Shown here one piece after another: positions 9,633-17,211 of a stretch of DNA of 62,776 nucleotides (position 1 is the first letter of the stretch; each line of letters starts with the position of its first letter). This DNA comes from Virgibacillus proomii (lineage in GTDB: Bacteria > Bacillota > Bacilli > Bacillales > Amphibacillaceae): contig NZ_JAHLNO010000002.1 of NCBI RefSeq assembly GCF_018916875.1, positions 1 through 62,776 of the forward strand, read 5' to 3'. Both the position numbers and the translations under genes were made by a program. The notes under the pieces were generated by a model. It was not told the DNA's origin. It did no database searches and worked only from the letters and a program-made list of their open reading frames with translations.

Positions 9633-10195
9633 TGGATAAAAAGCGATGTAAATGGGTAACGGATGATCCGGTATATATACAGTACCATGACTATGAATGG
9701 GGAAGACCAGAGTATCATGATCAAAAACTGTTTGAAATGCTATGTTTAGAAGGAGCACAAGCTGGGTTAAGCTGGATAACCATCTTAAAACGAAGAGAAA
9801 ACTATGTAAAGGCGTTTGATCAATTTGATCCAAATATTATAAGCAAGTATAGAGAGAAAAAAATAACTGAGCTTATGCAAAATGAAGGAATTATTCGAAA
9901 TCGCAGAAAGATAAATGCATTCGTTAAAAATGCTCAATCCTTTTTAGAAATTCAAAAAGAATTTGGTAACTTTCATACGTATATTTGGTCGTTTGTTGGT
10001 GGAAAGCCGATGATTAACCATTGGGAAACGCATGAAGATGTACCTGCATTCACAAAAGAATCGGAACAAATGAGTAAAGATTTAAAGCGACGTGGTTTTC
10101 AATTTGTTGGTCCGACTATTTGTTATGCATTTATGCAAGCTACAGGAATGGTCAATGACCATACAAAGGATTGTTTTTTATACGGTAAATTTTAA
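9632..10195 (+). CDS. tag: DNA-3-methyladenine glycosylase I
   Basis: 187 aa, the usual size. Family features: CKWVTDD at the N terminus with zinc Cys6, YHDYEWGRP, GAQAGLSWITILKRR and the C-terminal MVNDHTKDC with the remaining zinc His and Cys. It removes 3-methyladenine from DNA as the first step of base excision repair. Start ATG overlaps the sulfurtransferase stop; coupling of an alkylation repair enzyme with a sulfurtransferase has no obvious functional logic. Confidence 0.95.
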   Translation: MDKKRCKWVTDDPVYIQYHDYEWGRPEYHDQKLFEMLCLEGAQAGLSWITILKRRENYVKAFDQFDPNIISKYREKKITELMQNEGIIRNRRKINAFVKNAQSFLEIQKEFGNFHTYIWSFVGGKPMINHWETHEDVPAFTKESEQMSKDLKRRGFQFVGPTICYAFMQATGMVNDHTKDCFLYGKF

Positions 10196-10273
10196 CGTAT
10201 AAGTTGCCCCGATTTAGTAAAAATATTTTGTTTTGCTTGAAACGGGGAGAGAACTGAATTTCACTAAGATGGC

Positions 10274-10338
10274 AACGTCCTTGAAAAAACCGTGATACAT
10301 CGAACTTAGAAAAGACGGTCTACTTTTTCAAGGACGTT
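10274..10338. terminator. Long inverted repeat after tag
   Basis: AACGTCCTTGAAAAA (10274-10288) pairs perfectly with TTTTTCAAGGACGTT (10324-10338). It lies 80 bp after the tag stop. A similar CGTCCTTGAAAAA unit occurs at about 23691, so it may be part of another small repeat. Confidence 0.45.
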
Positions 10339-10408
10339 CTGATTATAGCCTTTGTCTTTCTTCTTCAGTAGGAAACAAAGAAAAAGCTTCACGGAATAAA
10401 ATTTTACT

Positions 10409-10450
10409 TTATCTCCGGTTTGTACGTCGGTAACCGAGCGCTTACACTTG
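10409..10450 (+). repeat. Repeat C fragment next to a B right end
   Basis: CTCCGGTTTGTACGTCGGTAA following TTTAT matches repeat C copies at 42059, 47701 and 52715. Just before it, CACGGAAT...TTTTACTTTAT resembles the right end of element B, so a B-C junction similar to those at 47 and 52 kb is likely, though decayed. Confidence 0.5.
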
Positions 10451-10483
10451 TGCTCTTCAGATATCAAACAGGTAGATTTTTTG

Positions 10484-10725
10484 CACTATAGGAAAGTATA
10501 AAATTTTAGGGTTTATCCCGCATGTAAGGTGCCGTAAGATTCCCACTTCAAGAGCCTTTAGTTGATACAAAGGGTCAAAGTGGGAGAAAACGGCACCTAA
10601 ATGCCCGATTGGTTCAAACTAACATTCCGTGTAAAAAGCATTCCACGGAATGAAGTTTCACTTTATAGTATAAGAAAAACAATAGCTTTCGCCATAAAGA
10701 CTTGGCGATAACCAAGTTTTTCTAA
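10484..10725 (+). repeat. Dispersed repeat A, copy 2, split by a nested element
   Basis: The left part of A (10484-10516, CACTATAGGAAAG...GGTTTAT) and the right part (10667-10725, AGTATAAG... to the terminator hairpin) are separated by a 150 bp element B. In uninterrupted copies the junction reads GGTTTATAGTATAAG. The final hairpin (ACTTGGC/CCAAGT and T-run) lies next to the MCP stop. Confidence 0.85.
10517..10666 (+). repeat. Element B copy nested inside repeat A
   Basis: Begins CCCGCATGTAAGGTGCCGTA directly after TTTAT and ends TTTCACTTTAT; the host repeat resumes at the next base. The outer stem GGTGCCGT/ACGGCACC, inner TCCCACTT/AAGTGGGA and right hairpin CATTCCGTG/CACGGAATG are all intact. 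This filled site can be compared with the empty sites in the other A copies. Confidence 0.9.
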
Positions 10726-12495
10726 TTATAGTTTAAAGACGTTTACTTGCTTGTTCAGCTTTTCTGCTAATTCTGCTAATTCATGTGTATTGTAGGAAAC
10801 CTGCTCCATGGTACTTGATGTTTGCTGAGTTGATGCAGCTACTTGCTCAACGCTTGCAGCAGATTCCTGAGATATGGAAGCAATTTCTTTAATTAGCTTG
10901 TCCATTATTGCACTGCTTTCTGTATTTTCTTTTAGCTTAACGGCAATTTCTTTCATTTTACTAATCATATCCGTTATCGCTTCATTCATATGTTGGAAGT
11001 TATCACCAGTTTCCTCAATTTGCTCCTTCCCTGTCTTCACTTCATCATAGCCACGGTGAAGGGAGGTAACCACTTCACTTGTCTCAGATTGAATCCGTTC
11101 TACAATGGATGTTATTTCACCAACAGAATCAGCAACTTGTTCGGATAAACTTCTTACTTCATCAGCTACAACTGCAAAGCCTCTGCCATGCTCACCTGCG
11201 CGAGCCGCTTCAATGGCAGCATTAAGCGACAATAAGTTTGTCTGGTCTGATATATCCTTAATAACATTTACTAGTTTAGAAATTTGCACGGATTGTCTAT
11301 CTAGTCCTTTTACTTGATTTACAGCATTTTCCACGATAGTGTCAATCTGATTCATTTGCGTGACAGATCGCTCCATTAATCGTGTACTTTCTGTTGTTAA
11401 CTGTTGTACGTTATTAGCGTTTTTCATTACTTCTATACCTCTGTTTTCGGAGATCTGAACGTTTTCGACGAATTCATTCATATTTTCCGACAATTGATTG
11501 GCACTTGTTGCCTGTGATTCGGTACCACCTGCTAGCTGCTCCATTGTTGCAGCTATTTGCACATTGCTTTCTTTTACTTCGTTAGCTGATTTATTTAATT
11601 GATCACTTTGTGATGCCACAGAGTTCGCTGCAATTTGGACGTTTTGAATAATCTCTCTGATTCGCTCCTTCATTTGCTGAACCGATTGAGCAAGCTGTCC
11701 AATTTCATCTTTTCCTTCTACTTCAATATCTGTTGTGTTTAAATTGCCGTCTGCTACGTCTGAGGTTAATTGAACAATCTGCTGCAGCCTAGACGTAATA
11801 CCACGACTAATGAGAATCATAATGGGAATACCGATAGCTAATGCTAATAAGTTTGTAATTGCTAATATGTATACACTATTATTTGAGCTCGTTTGTGCTT
11901 CACCTAGAGCGCTTGCCTGTTCTTCCTGCATTTTTTCTAATAGTCTATTAACAAGATCTAGCGTATCATTTCGCAGTCTCGTTGAATAATGCCTTAAAGT
12001 ATTTGCTAATTCCACATTACCTTCTTCAATGGATGGCACCATTCGATTTAAAAACGCCTCATCAATAGATTCATTTTTTACTTTAATTTCGTCAAAAATA
12101 AGGCGCTGATCCTTTGTCTTGATTGTTTTATCTAATTTAGCTGCTAATTCATCGAAGTCTTTTTGATATTCTTTAAAGGCGGTAAAATATTTCTCGTTTT
12201 TTGTTACTAAATAATCTGCAGATTGTACATCCTTTGCTTGAATAAGGATAGCTAATTGCGACATTTGGTTGGATTGATTGCTTAATTCATTAACGGTATT
12301 AATGTCCCGCTGACCATCTTTTAATTGTATATATACAATAAGGGCTGATGTAATTAGTAAAGCAATAGTAAAAAAGAATATAGATAAATACTTTTTATTA
12401 ATCCGGACATTTCTCCATTTGAAAAGAATTTTCTGCAAATTAATTCTCGCCTCCTTTCTCTTAAAAACAAGCTTTTTTTCGTTTGTTTTATTCAT
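10726..12495 (-). CDS. Methyl-accepting chemotaxis protein
   Basis: 589 aa. A basic cytoplasmic N terminus (1-35), membrane segment 1 (36-57), an extracytoplasmic four-helix-type sensor (58-207), membrane segment 2 (208-230), HAMP (231-285), and the long signalling coiled coil with the conserved hairpin tip at 416-450 (DQTNLLSLNAAIEAARAG, then HGRGFAVVADEVRSL). It senses an unknown ligand and controls CheA. GGGGGGAT precedes the ATG. A SigD-type promoter lies upstream, as expected for motility and chemotaxis genes. No other chemotaxis genes are nearby. Confidence 0.95.
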   Translation of the reverse strand: MNKTNEKKLVFKRKEARINLQKILFKWRNVRINKKYLSIFFFTIALLITSALIVYIQLKDGQRDINTVNELSNQSNQMSQLAILIQAKDVQSADYLVTKNEKYFTAFKEYQKDFDELAAKLDKTIKTKDQRLIFDEIKVKNESIDEAFLNRMVPSIEEGNVELANTLRHYSTRLRNDTLDLVNRLLEKMQEEQASALGEAQTSSNNSVYILAITNLLALAIGIPIMILISRGITSRLQQIVQLTSDVADGNLNTTDIEVEGKDEIGQLAQSVQQMKERIREIIQNVQIAANSVASQSDQLNKSANEVKESNVQIAATMEQLAGGTESQATSANQLSENMNEFVENVQISENRGIEVMKNANNVQQLTTESTRLMERSVTQMNQIDTIVENAVNQVKGLDRQSVQISKLVNVIKDISDQTNLLSLNAAIEAARAGEHGRGFAVVADEVRSLSEQVADSVGEITSIVERIQSETSEVVTSLHRGYDEVKTGKEQIEETGDNFQHMNEAITDMISKMKEIAVKLKENTESSAIMDKLIKEIASISQESAASVEQVAASTQQTSSTMEQVSYNTHELAELAEKLNKQVNVFKL

Positions 12496-12588
12496 GGTAT
12501 CCCCCCAAAAAATAGATAACTTTTCTATTCAAAGCAATCGCAAAAAGTAGGTTGTATTACCTTTGCTTAAAAACAGGGCTTTTTTTAC

Positions 12589-12616
12589 ATATCGGCCTAA
12601 ATTACTAAAAGTTAAA
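12589..12616 (-). promoter_or_regulatory. SigD-type promoter of the MCP gene
   Basis: On the minus strand GCCGATAT (12589-12596) matches the SigD -10 consensus in all eight positions. TTTA or TTAA lies 15-16 bases further upstream, where TAAA is expected. It is 93 bases from the MCP start. SigD drives chemotaxis genes in Bacillus. Confidence 0.75.
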
Positions 12617-12802
12617 GTGATTATTGCTAATTTTTTTACATTTGTAGCATTTACCGTCAATCATGTAGAATGGGAAACTGTGTGTTTGAGTATGTGATCA
12701 AGGAGAAAAAATGTATTGGATGAGTCACATGGACAACGGGGAACGAGCTAACATAGGCATATTTGAACAACCTTTTTAAAATAAAAATTGCAGGTGATAA
12801 AT

Positions 12803-13318
12803 ATGTATAAATCTGCTTTCATCACAGAAAAGGATGGAGAGCAAGAACTGAAACAAAAACTCGATACGTTAGAGATTCAATTGTATCGTATGCAGGAAAA
12901 TGTAAAGGCTATAGCGAAGAAGTCCTCCATTATAAGTATTAATCAAACAAAAGATGAGAATTGGGTAGTTGTGTATGCAAACCGGCAAGCTGATTCCTTT
13001 CAAATTATGCTTCATGAATGTACAAAGCCCTATCGCGGAAAGTGGGACTCAGCAATTGAAGTAGAGTATAAATCAGAGACGACCATTCATATTAATGATA
13101 TCAAAGGAATAAAAAATAAGGGCTTCGGCTCCGTTTTAATGGAGCATTTAAAAGAAATAGCTCGTGATGAAAATAAACAGTATATTACTGGCGATATTGT
13201 CGAGCGCGATTTTGATCACGTCCGTCGATTAGCGTATTTTTATACCAAGCATTATTTTGATGTAAAAATAGATCATTGGGAGCAGTGTGGAGAAATTATT
13301 TGGCAACAAAGCCAATAG
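12803..13318 (+). CDS. GNAT-like acetyltransferase domain protein
   Basis: 171 aa from ATG 12803, which follows AGGTGAT with good spacing. The N-terminal 40 residues are a predicted coiled coil (EQELKQKLDTLEIQLYRMQE). The remainder has a GNAT-like pattern: beta strands with IHINDIKG, then NKGFGSVLMEHLKEIA, resembling the acetyl-CoA binding loop and helix, then a C-terminal RLAYFYTKHYFDVKI. The acceptor is unknown, and the coiled-coil extension is unusual. Not linked to its neighbours by spacing. Confidence 0.6.
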   Translation: MYKSAFITEKDGEQELKQKLDTLEIQLYRMQENVKAIAKKSSIISINQTKDENWVVVYANRQADSFQIMLHECTKPYRGKWDSAIEVEYKSETTIHINDIKGIKNKGFGSVLMEHLKEIARDENKQYITGDIVERDFDHVRRLAYFYTKHYFDVKIDHWEQCGEIIWQQSQ

Positions 13319-13435
13319 TTTACTAATGAGTGAGTATAGGTTAGTAGAGACTGTTCAGCAAACTACAAGGTAAACCAATCAAGAAAAGATTCAGTAAAAG
13401 CAATCTCCTACTATGTAACAAATTTAAAACAATTC

Positions 13436-13666
13436 ATGGAATTTTTTAGGGATATTACTTTGATGGCGCAGAATAAAAAAGGACATATAGGATCGACGAC
13501 AATAGTGAATCTTCCATCCGATAAGGTGAATCCTACTCAATATGAGTGTCTTGTCTCCATGTATCAGAAAATGCATAAAAATCAAGTCTTGAAAGAGAAC
13601 ATAGGTTCCTTTATATTTGTATCTAGAGACTTTATAAATGAATTAAATTCCTTTGAAAGTAGGTAG
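13436..13666 (+). CDS. Small hypothetical protein
   Basis: Open frame of 76 aa; ATG 13463 (67 aa, with AGGGATA upstream) is an alternative start because the first ATG lacks a ribosome site. No recognised domain. It overlaps the start region of the following pentapeptide-repeat gene, which hints at cotranscription. It may be real or a remnant; evidence is limited to codon pattern and arrangement. Confidence 0.4.
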   Translation: MEFFRDITLMAQNKKGHIGSTTIVNLPSDKVNPTQYECLVSMYQKMHKNQVLKENIGSFIFVSRDFINELNSFESR

Positions 13667-13673
13667 GTATACA

Positions 13674-14306
13674 GTGAAGATTGACACCCCAAAAATCCCT
13701 GAAAATCTAACAGAGAGAAAATTTACAGATATTTATTATGAAGAAGATCCAGAATTTGAAGTGTGCCTTGTTACAGATTCTCAATTTAATAACGAGTCCA
13801 TAGATCGATTACGACTTTATCAAACGGTTATCAAAAACTGCAACTTTGTTAATACCGACTTTAGCCGAATTGATCTTACTGATGTGCGCTTTGAGAATTG
13901 TGATTTATCCAATGCTAATTTGGGTAATGCCTCCATGAATCGAGTTGAGTTTCTTAATTGTAAGTTGCTAGGCAGCAACCTAACAGAGTCTTATATCGGT
14001 AATACAAGATTTGGGGAATCAATTCTTAATATGGTTATGTTCGGTAACTCAAAACTTGAAAAGGTGATTTTTGATAAAGCTGCGTTAGAAAGCGCTGATC
14101 TTTTTGATTGTAAACTCAAAAAAGTAGAATTTCTTTCATGCAATCTTAATGGCGCAAGCTTTGAAGAGACATCATTAAAAGGAATTGATATAAGCTCATG
14201 CGATTTTGATTCTTTAACTGTTTCAATAGAGAATTTAAAAGGATGTAAAGTATCAACGTCTCAAGCGATACAATTTGCTTCGTTATTAGGTCTAAAAATT
14301 AAGTAA
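13674..14306 (+). CDS. Pentapeptide-repeat protein
   Basis: 210 aa from GTG 13674, which has an AGGTAGG box at the right distance; the frame is also open from TTG 13653. From about residue 45 onward it is built of A(D/N)LXX-type pentapeptides (CNFVNTDFSRIDLTDVRFEN, CDLSNANLGN, SADLFDCKLKKVEF, CNLNGASFEE), predicting a right-handed quadrilateral beta-helix. Some members mimic DNA and protect gyrase (Qnr, MfpA); nothing here proves that role. The N-terminal 40 residues (KFTDIYYEED) are outside the helix. Confidence 0.8.
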   Translation: MKIDTPKIPENLTERKFTDIYYEEDPEFEVCLVTDSQFNNESIDRLRLYQTVIKNCNFVNTDFSRIDLTDVRFENCDLSNANLGNASMNRVEFLNCKLLGSNLTESYIGNTRFGESILNMVMFGNSKLEKVIFDKAALESADLFDCKLKKVEFLSCNLNGASFEETSLKGIDISSCDFDSLTVSIENLKGCKVSTSQAIQFASLLGLKIK

Positions 14307-14526
14307 TCCGAAGTACATAACATTTTCTGTTATAAGCTTAAAGCGTGAAATACAGAGGATTCAAAAATAATCCTAACTTCGGGGAACACATCATCAAAAC
14401 TGATATTGAGGAATTTATAAGGTGACAAAGATTCGTAACGCAACCTGTAGGGATAAAAAAGTCATTGCAGTGGTAATAGGGGAATTATTAGTTTCCTATT
14501 ACAAGATGAACAAATAAACAATGGAA

Positions 14527-14720
14527 TAGTTAAGAATTTGGAAGATTTTTTCTCTATGGCTTCATCTTCAACCATACGAATGAAATTGTGTTCGATTAGT
14601 TTCCCTTGGTAAGCCGGCATGACAGAAAGCATACTAATATAGGTGCCATTTCTTCTTTTTTATCTTCTTTATATTTTACAAACATTTTCGCTATGGGTTC
14701 CATTAATGGAACATCATATT
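14527..14720 (-). pseudogene. Remnant of a GNAT acetyltransferase
   Basis: On the minus strand two overlapping frames give EYDVPLMEPIAKMFVKYKED and then, after a frameshift, TYISMLSVMPAYQGK followed by IEHNFIRMVEDEAIEK. The second piece resembles the GNAT core (YIxMLxVxPxYQGKGIG) with the glycine loop lost. It occupies most of the gap before the TetR gene; the rest of 14307-14526 holds nothing recognisable. Confidence 0.5.
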
Positions 14721-14778
14721 CACCGGGATAAAAGGAAACCGCCGGCTACTATCGATAGATTTTACTTGTAGAAATTAA

Positions 14779-14829
14779 TTGACAGTTATTAAAAAGCATT
14801 GTAACATTAATTGAACAATGGTTAATTAA
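14779..14829 (+). promoter_or_regulatory. tetR promoter with palindromic operator
   Basis: TTGACA (14779-14784), a 17-base spacer and TAACAT (14802-14807) form the promoter. Overlapping and following the -10 is a palindrome at 14807-14829: TTAATTGAAC, three bases, GGTTAATTAA. A near-identical box lies before the epimerase-like gene at 15481-15503, so both are probably bound by the TetR protein encoded here. Confidence 0.65.
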
Positions 14830-14843
14830 ATGGAGGATTTACT

Positions 14844-15416
14844 ATGTCTGCTAGAAAAGCAGTGGCTAAAGAACTTACTCGTGAAATGATAATGGATGCG
14901 GCTAACGAGCTCTTCGTTGAGAAAGGATATAAGCTTGTTACAATGAGGCAAATCGCAGCGAAATTAAATTATAGTCATGGTTCTTTGTATTACCACTTCA
15001 AAAATAAAGCTGAGCTTTTTTATGCATTAGTCGAAAAGCATTTCCAACTTCTTCAAGAAAGGATGTGCGCAATACAATATCTTGAACTATCTCAAGAAGA
15101 AAAGCTTCGCATGTTGATGAAGGATTACATTAAGTTTGGATTGACTCATCAAAGTCACTATGAAATTATGTTTCTTATAAAAGATGACGAGGTGCGAATA
15201 TTTCCAACTGAGGGGCCGATGAAAACCTATCAGAAATTTGCTAATTTAGTTGCCCTATGGAGTGAAAAAAAGTTATCGATTAATACAATATGGTCGATGT
15301 TTTTATCATTACATGGATTTGTAACACATTATTTAAGACATGTTAATGAGTATAAAGATGTGGAAAAAATGGCTGCCCATCATGTCGAGCTGCTTTTACA
15401 GTGGATAAAGCATTAA
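14844..15416 (+). CDS. TetR/AcrR-family transcriptional regulator
   Basis: 190 aa with an N-terminal TetR helix-turn-helix (about 12-58; TMRQIAAKLNYSHGSLYYHF) and a divergent ligand-binding C domain. TGGAGGA precedes the ATG. It likely represses itself and the adjacent NAD-epimerase-like gene through the shared operator. The ligand is unknown. Confidence 0.9.
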   Translation: MSARKAVAKELTREMIMDAANELFVEKGYKLVTMRQIAAKLNYSHGSLYYHFKNKAELFYALVEKHFQLLQERMCAIQYLELSQEEKLRMLMKDYIKFGLTHQSHYEIMFLIKDDEVRIFPTEGPMKTYQKFANLVALWSEKKLSINTIWSMFLSLHGFVTHYLRHVNEYKDVEKMAAHHVELLLQWIKH

Positions 15417-15436
15417 CTATTATCGTTCTTAACTAC

Positions 15437-15473
15437 TTAGGCTAACGCTCTTTGGATGCGTGCCTAAATTTTT
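15437..15473 (+). terminator. Intrinsic terminator after tetR
   Basis: TTAGGC and ACGC pair with GCGT and GCCTAA around a short loop, followed by ATTTTTT. It separates tetR from the next gene, which then needs its own promoter. Confidence 0.7.
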
Positions 15474-15480
15474 TAGGGAT

Positions 15481-15503
15481 TTAATTGACCATAGGTTAAT
15501 AAA
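15481..15503 (+). promoter_or_regulatory. Second copy of the TetR operator
   Basis: TTAATTGACC, three bases, GGTTAATAAA matches the palindrome at 14807-14829 in 19 of 23 positions by eye. It ends directly before the AAGGAGG ribosome site of the epimerase-like gene. Confidence 0.65.
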
Positions 15504-15517
15504 AAGGAGGTTATTTG

Positions 15518-16462
15518 ATGAAAAATGCGTTAGTTCTTGGAGCTTCAGGAGGAATGGGTTTCGCCACAGTGATGGAGTTAATAAAAAGAGGCATAAAAGT
15601 AACAGCCTTTGCTAGATCTAACAGTAAACTAGAAAAACTGTTTGCTGCGTATCCAGAAGTTACAATTTATTCGGGAGATGTTTTTAATAAAAGGGATTTA
15701 GAAGAAGCAGTAAAACATAAGAATATTATTTTTCATGCTATTAATTTACCTTACCCAGAATGGGAGAGCAAATTAGTTCCGCTTACAGAAAACATCATTC
15801 GAGCTGCAAAGATTGCTAAGGCTAAATTGGCTGTAGTAGATAATATCTACGCTTACGGTAAAAGTGAAAGTCTAGTAGTAGAAACCCAGGTAAAGCAACC
15901 ACATACTAAAAAGGGTAAGCTGCGGTTGCAAGCAGAAAAATGTATTAAAAACTCTGGAGTTTCTTATGTTATTACGCATTTCCCTGATTTTTACGGACCT
16001 CATGCAGAAAATACCCAATTAAATTATACGCTACGTTCTGTCGTACAAAATAAGCGAGCTTGGTTTATAGGTAATCCGGCTATTGCTAGAGAGCATCTTT
16101 TTACCTTAGATGGAGCAAAGGCATTAGTAGAATTATCATTAAGAGATGATGCCTATGGTCAAAATTGGAATATACCAGCATCACACCCGATTTCAGGTAA
16201 CGAACTGATAACCCAAATTCGTGAATTAACTGAGTTTAAGAAGAAGGTATCGATAGTAACTACAAATCTGCTAAGGTTTTTAGGAATATACGATAGACAG
16301 ATGAGAGAATTTGTAGAAATGCAGTATATAAATGAACAACCTGTTATTTTAAGTGGAGAAAAGTATACAAAATGGATTGGACCGTTACCGAAGACCCCTT
16401 ATAAAGAAGGATTGAAGATTACGATAGAAGCCTATAAAAACCAATTTTATTCCAAAATGTAA
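15518..16462 (+). CDS. NAD(P)-dependent epimerase/dehydratase-like protein
   Basis: 314 aa from ATG 15518 behind AAGGAGG. A Rossmann nucleotide motif GASGGMG is at residues 8-14 (extended/atypical short-chain dehydrogenase pattern), and an NIYAYGK segment corresponds to the active-site Tyr region, with a later DFYGPHAEN motif seen in NAD-dependent epimerases and nucleoside-diphosphate-sugar reductases. The substrate is not evident. It is adjacent to tetR and carries the same operator, so it is probably induced by the TetR ligand. A decayed element B starts right after the stop. Confidence 0.8.
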   Translation: MKNALVLGASGGMGFATVMELIKRGIKVTAFARSNSKLEKLFAAYPEVTIYSGDVFNKRDLEEAVKHKNIIFHAINLPYPEWESKLVPLTENIIRAAKIAKAKLAVVDNIYAYGKSESLVVETQVKQPHTKKGKLRLQAEKCIKNSGVSYVITHFPDFYGPHAENTQLNYTLRSVVQNKRAWFIGNPAIAREHLFTLDGAKALVELSLRDDAYGQNWNIPASHPISGNELITQIRELTEFKKKVSIVTTNLLRFLGIYDRQMREFVEMQYINEQPVILSGEKYTKWIGPLPKTPYKEGLKITIEAYKNQFYSKM

Positions 16463-16690
16463 AGTAACGTAAGAGTCCCGCTTCAAGAGTTGAAAGCAAT
16501 ACAAAAGAAATCTTAGTGGGAGATAACGCACCTAAATTCACAATTTGTTCGGGTTAACAAGACAAGAAAAGCTTCGAAAGCAATACACCGCGGTTTTTCA
16601 GGCGTCCAAGCTCTAGCCTTGGTCTATTTCATTCGGTAGGAGATGGAGGAAAACTCCTATTGAATGAAGCTTCACTTCAATGAATTGGGA
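16463..16690 (+). repeat. Degenerate element B copy
   Basis: TAAAGTAACGTAAGAGTCCC, then GTGGGAGATAACGCACCTAAAT, and a right hairpin ATTCGGTAGGAG/CTCCTATTGAATGAAG match element B with many changes and an insert. It begins at the 3' end of the preceding gene. Confidence 0.5.
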
Positions 16691-16836
16691 GTGAGGCTTA
16701 TAAATTCTGTAAGATAGAGGATCATTATTTCAATTTGCAGATACCTTTTTTGACTTCTAGATAAAACAGATTAGTTCTTGACGGTTGATCTGTTTTTGGT
16801 TAAACTGTTTATAATTATAAAAAGGAGGTGGGTTAG

Positions 16837-16950
16837 ATGAATCAAACTGGTGGCATAACGAAGTTCGAAGCATATCTTTGGATTTGTTATGCAATTTTTT
16901 CCGGAAAATTGTTCCTAGGGATACGTATGCCCTTAGTGATTTCAAAATAA
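16837..16950 (+). CDS. Putative 37-residue peptide (possible leader of the ABC-F gene)
   Basis: ATG 16837 follows a perfect AAAGGAGGTGGG box 6 bases away. The peptide (MNQTGGITKFEAYLWICYAI...) has no recognised family. It is followed by an intrinsic terminator (17068-17101) and then the ABC-F gene at 17212. Several antibiotic-resistance ABC-F genes are controlled by a translated leader peptide and a conditional terminator; this arrangement fits, but no antiterminator structure was worked out. Confidence 0.5.
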   Translation: MNQTGGITKFEAYLWICYAIFSGKLFLGIRMPLVISK

Positions 16951-17067
16951 TGGAAAAAATACCAGTAAGAGACATCTGCCTGCAATCGGATAAGCATATA
17001 ATATGTTATTGGTTCTTTAAAGTACTAATTCTTTAAAATGCTAATACTTTGTTATGCTAATTTGAAA

Positions 17068-17101
17068 GACGTAAGGGGAATCTCCTCTTACGTCTTTTTT
17101 C
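17068..17101 (+). terminator. Intrinsic terminator upstream of the ABC-F gene
   Basis: GACGTAAGGGGA pairs with TCCTCTTACGTC over a 3-base loop, followed by TTTTTT. No upstream gene other than the 37-residue peptide needs it, so it may be a regulatory attenuator. Confidence 0.75.
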
Positions 17102-17211
17102 TATGTACATTAGAAAAATATAAGATTTTAATGTTCTAAATTATAAGTGCAACTAGGCGGTGCCTGAGCCAAAGGCATGCGAATGTCTCTTCTGATTTGG
17201 AGGAAGAGAAA

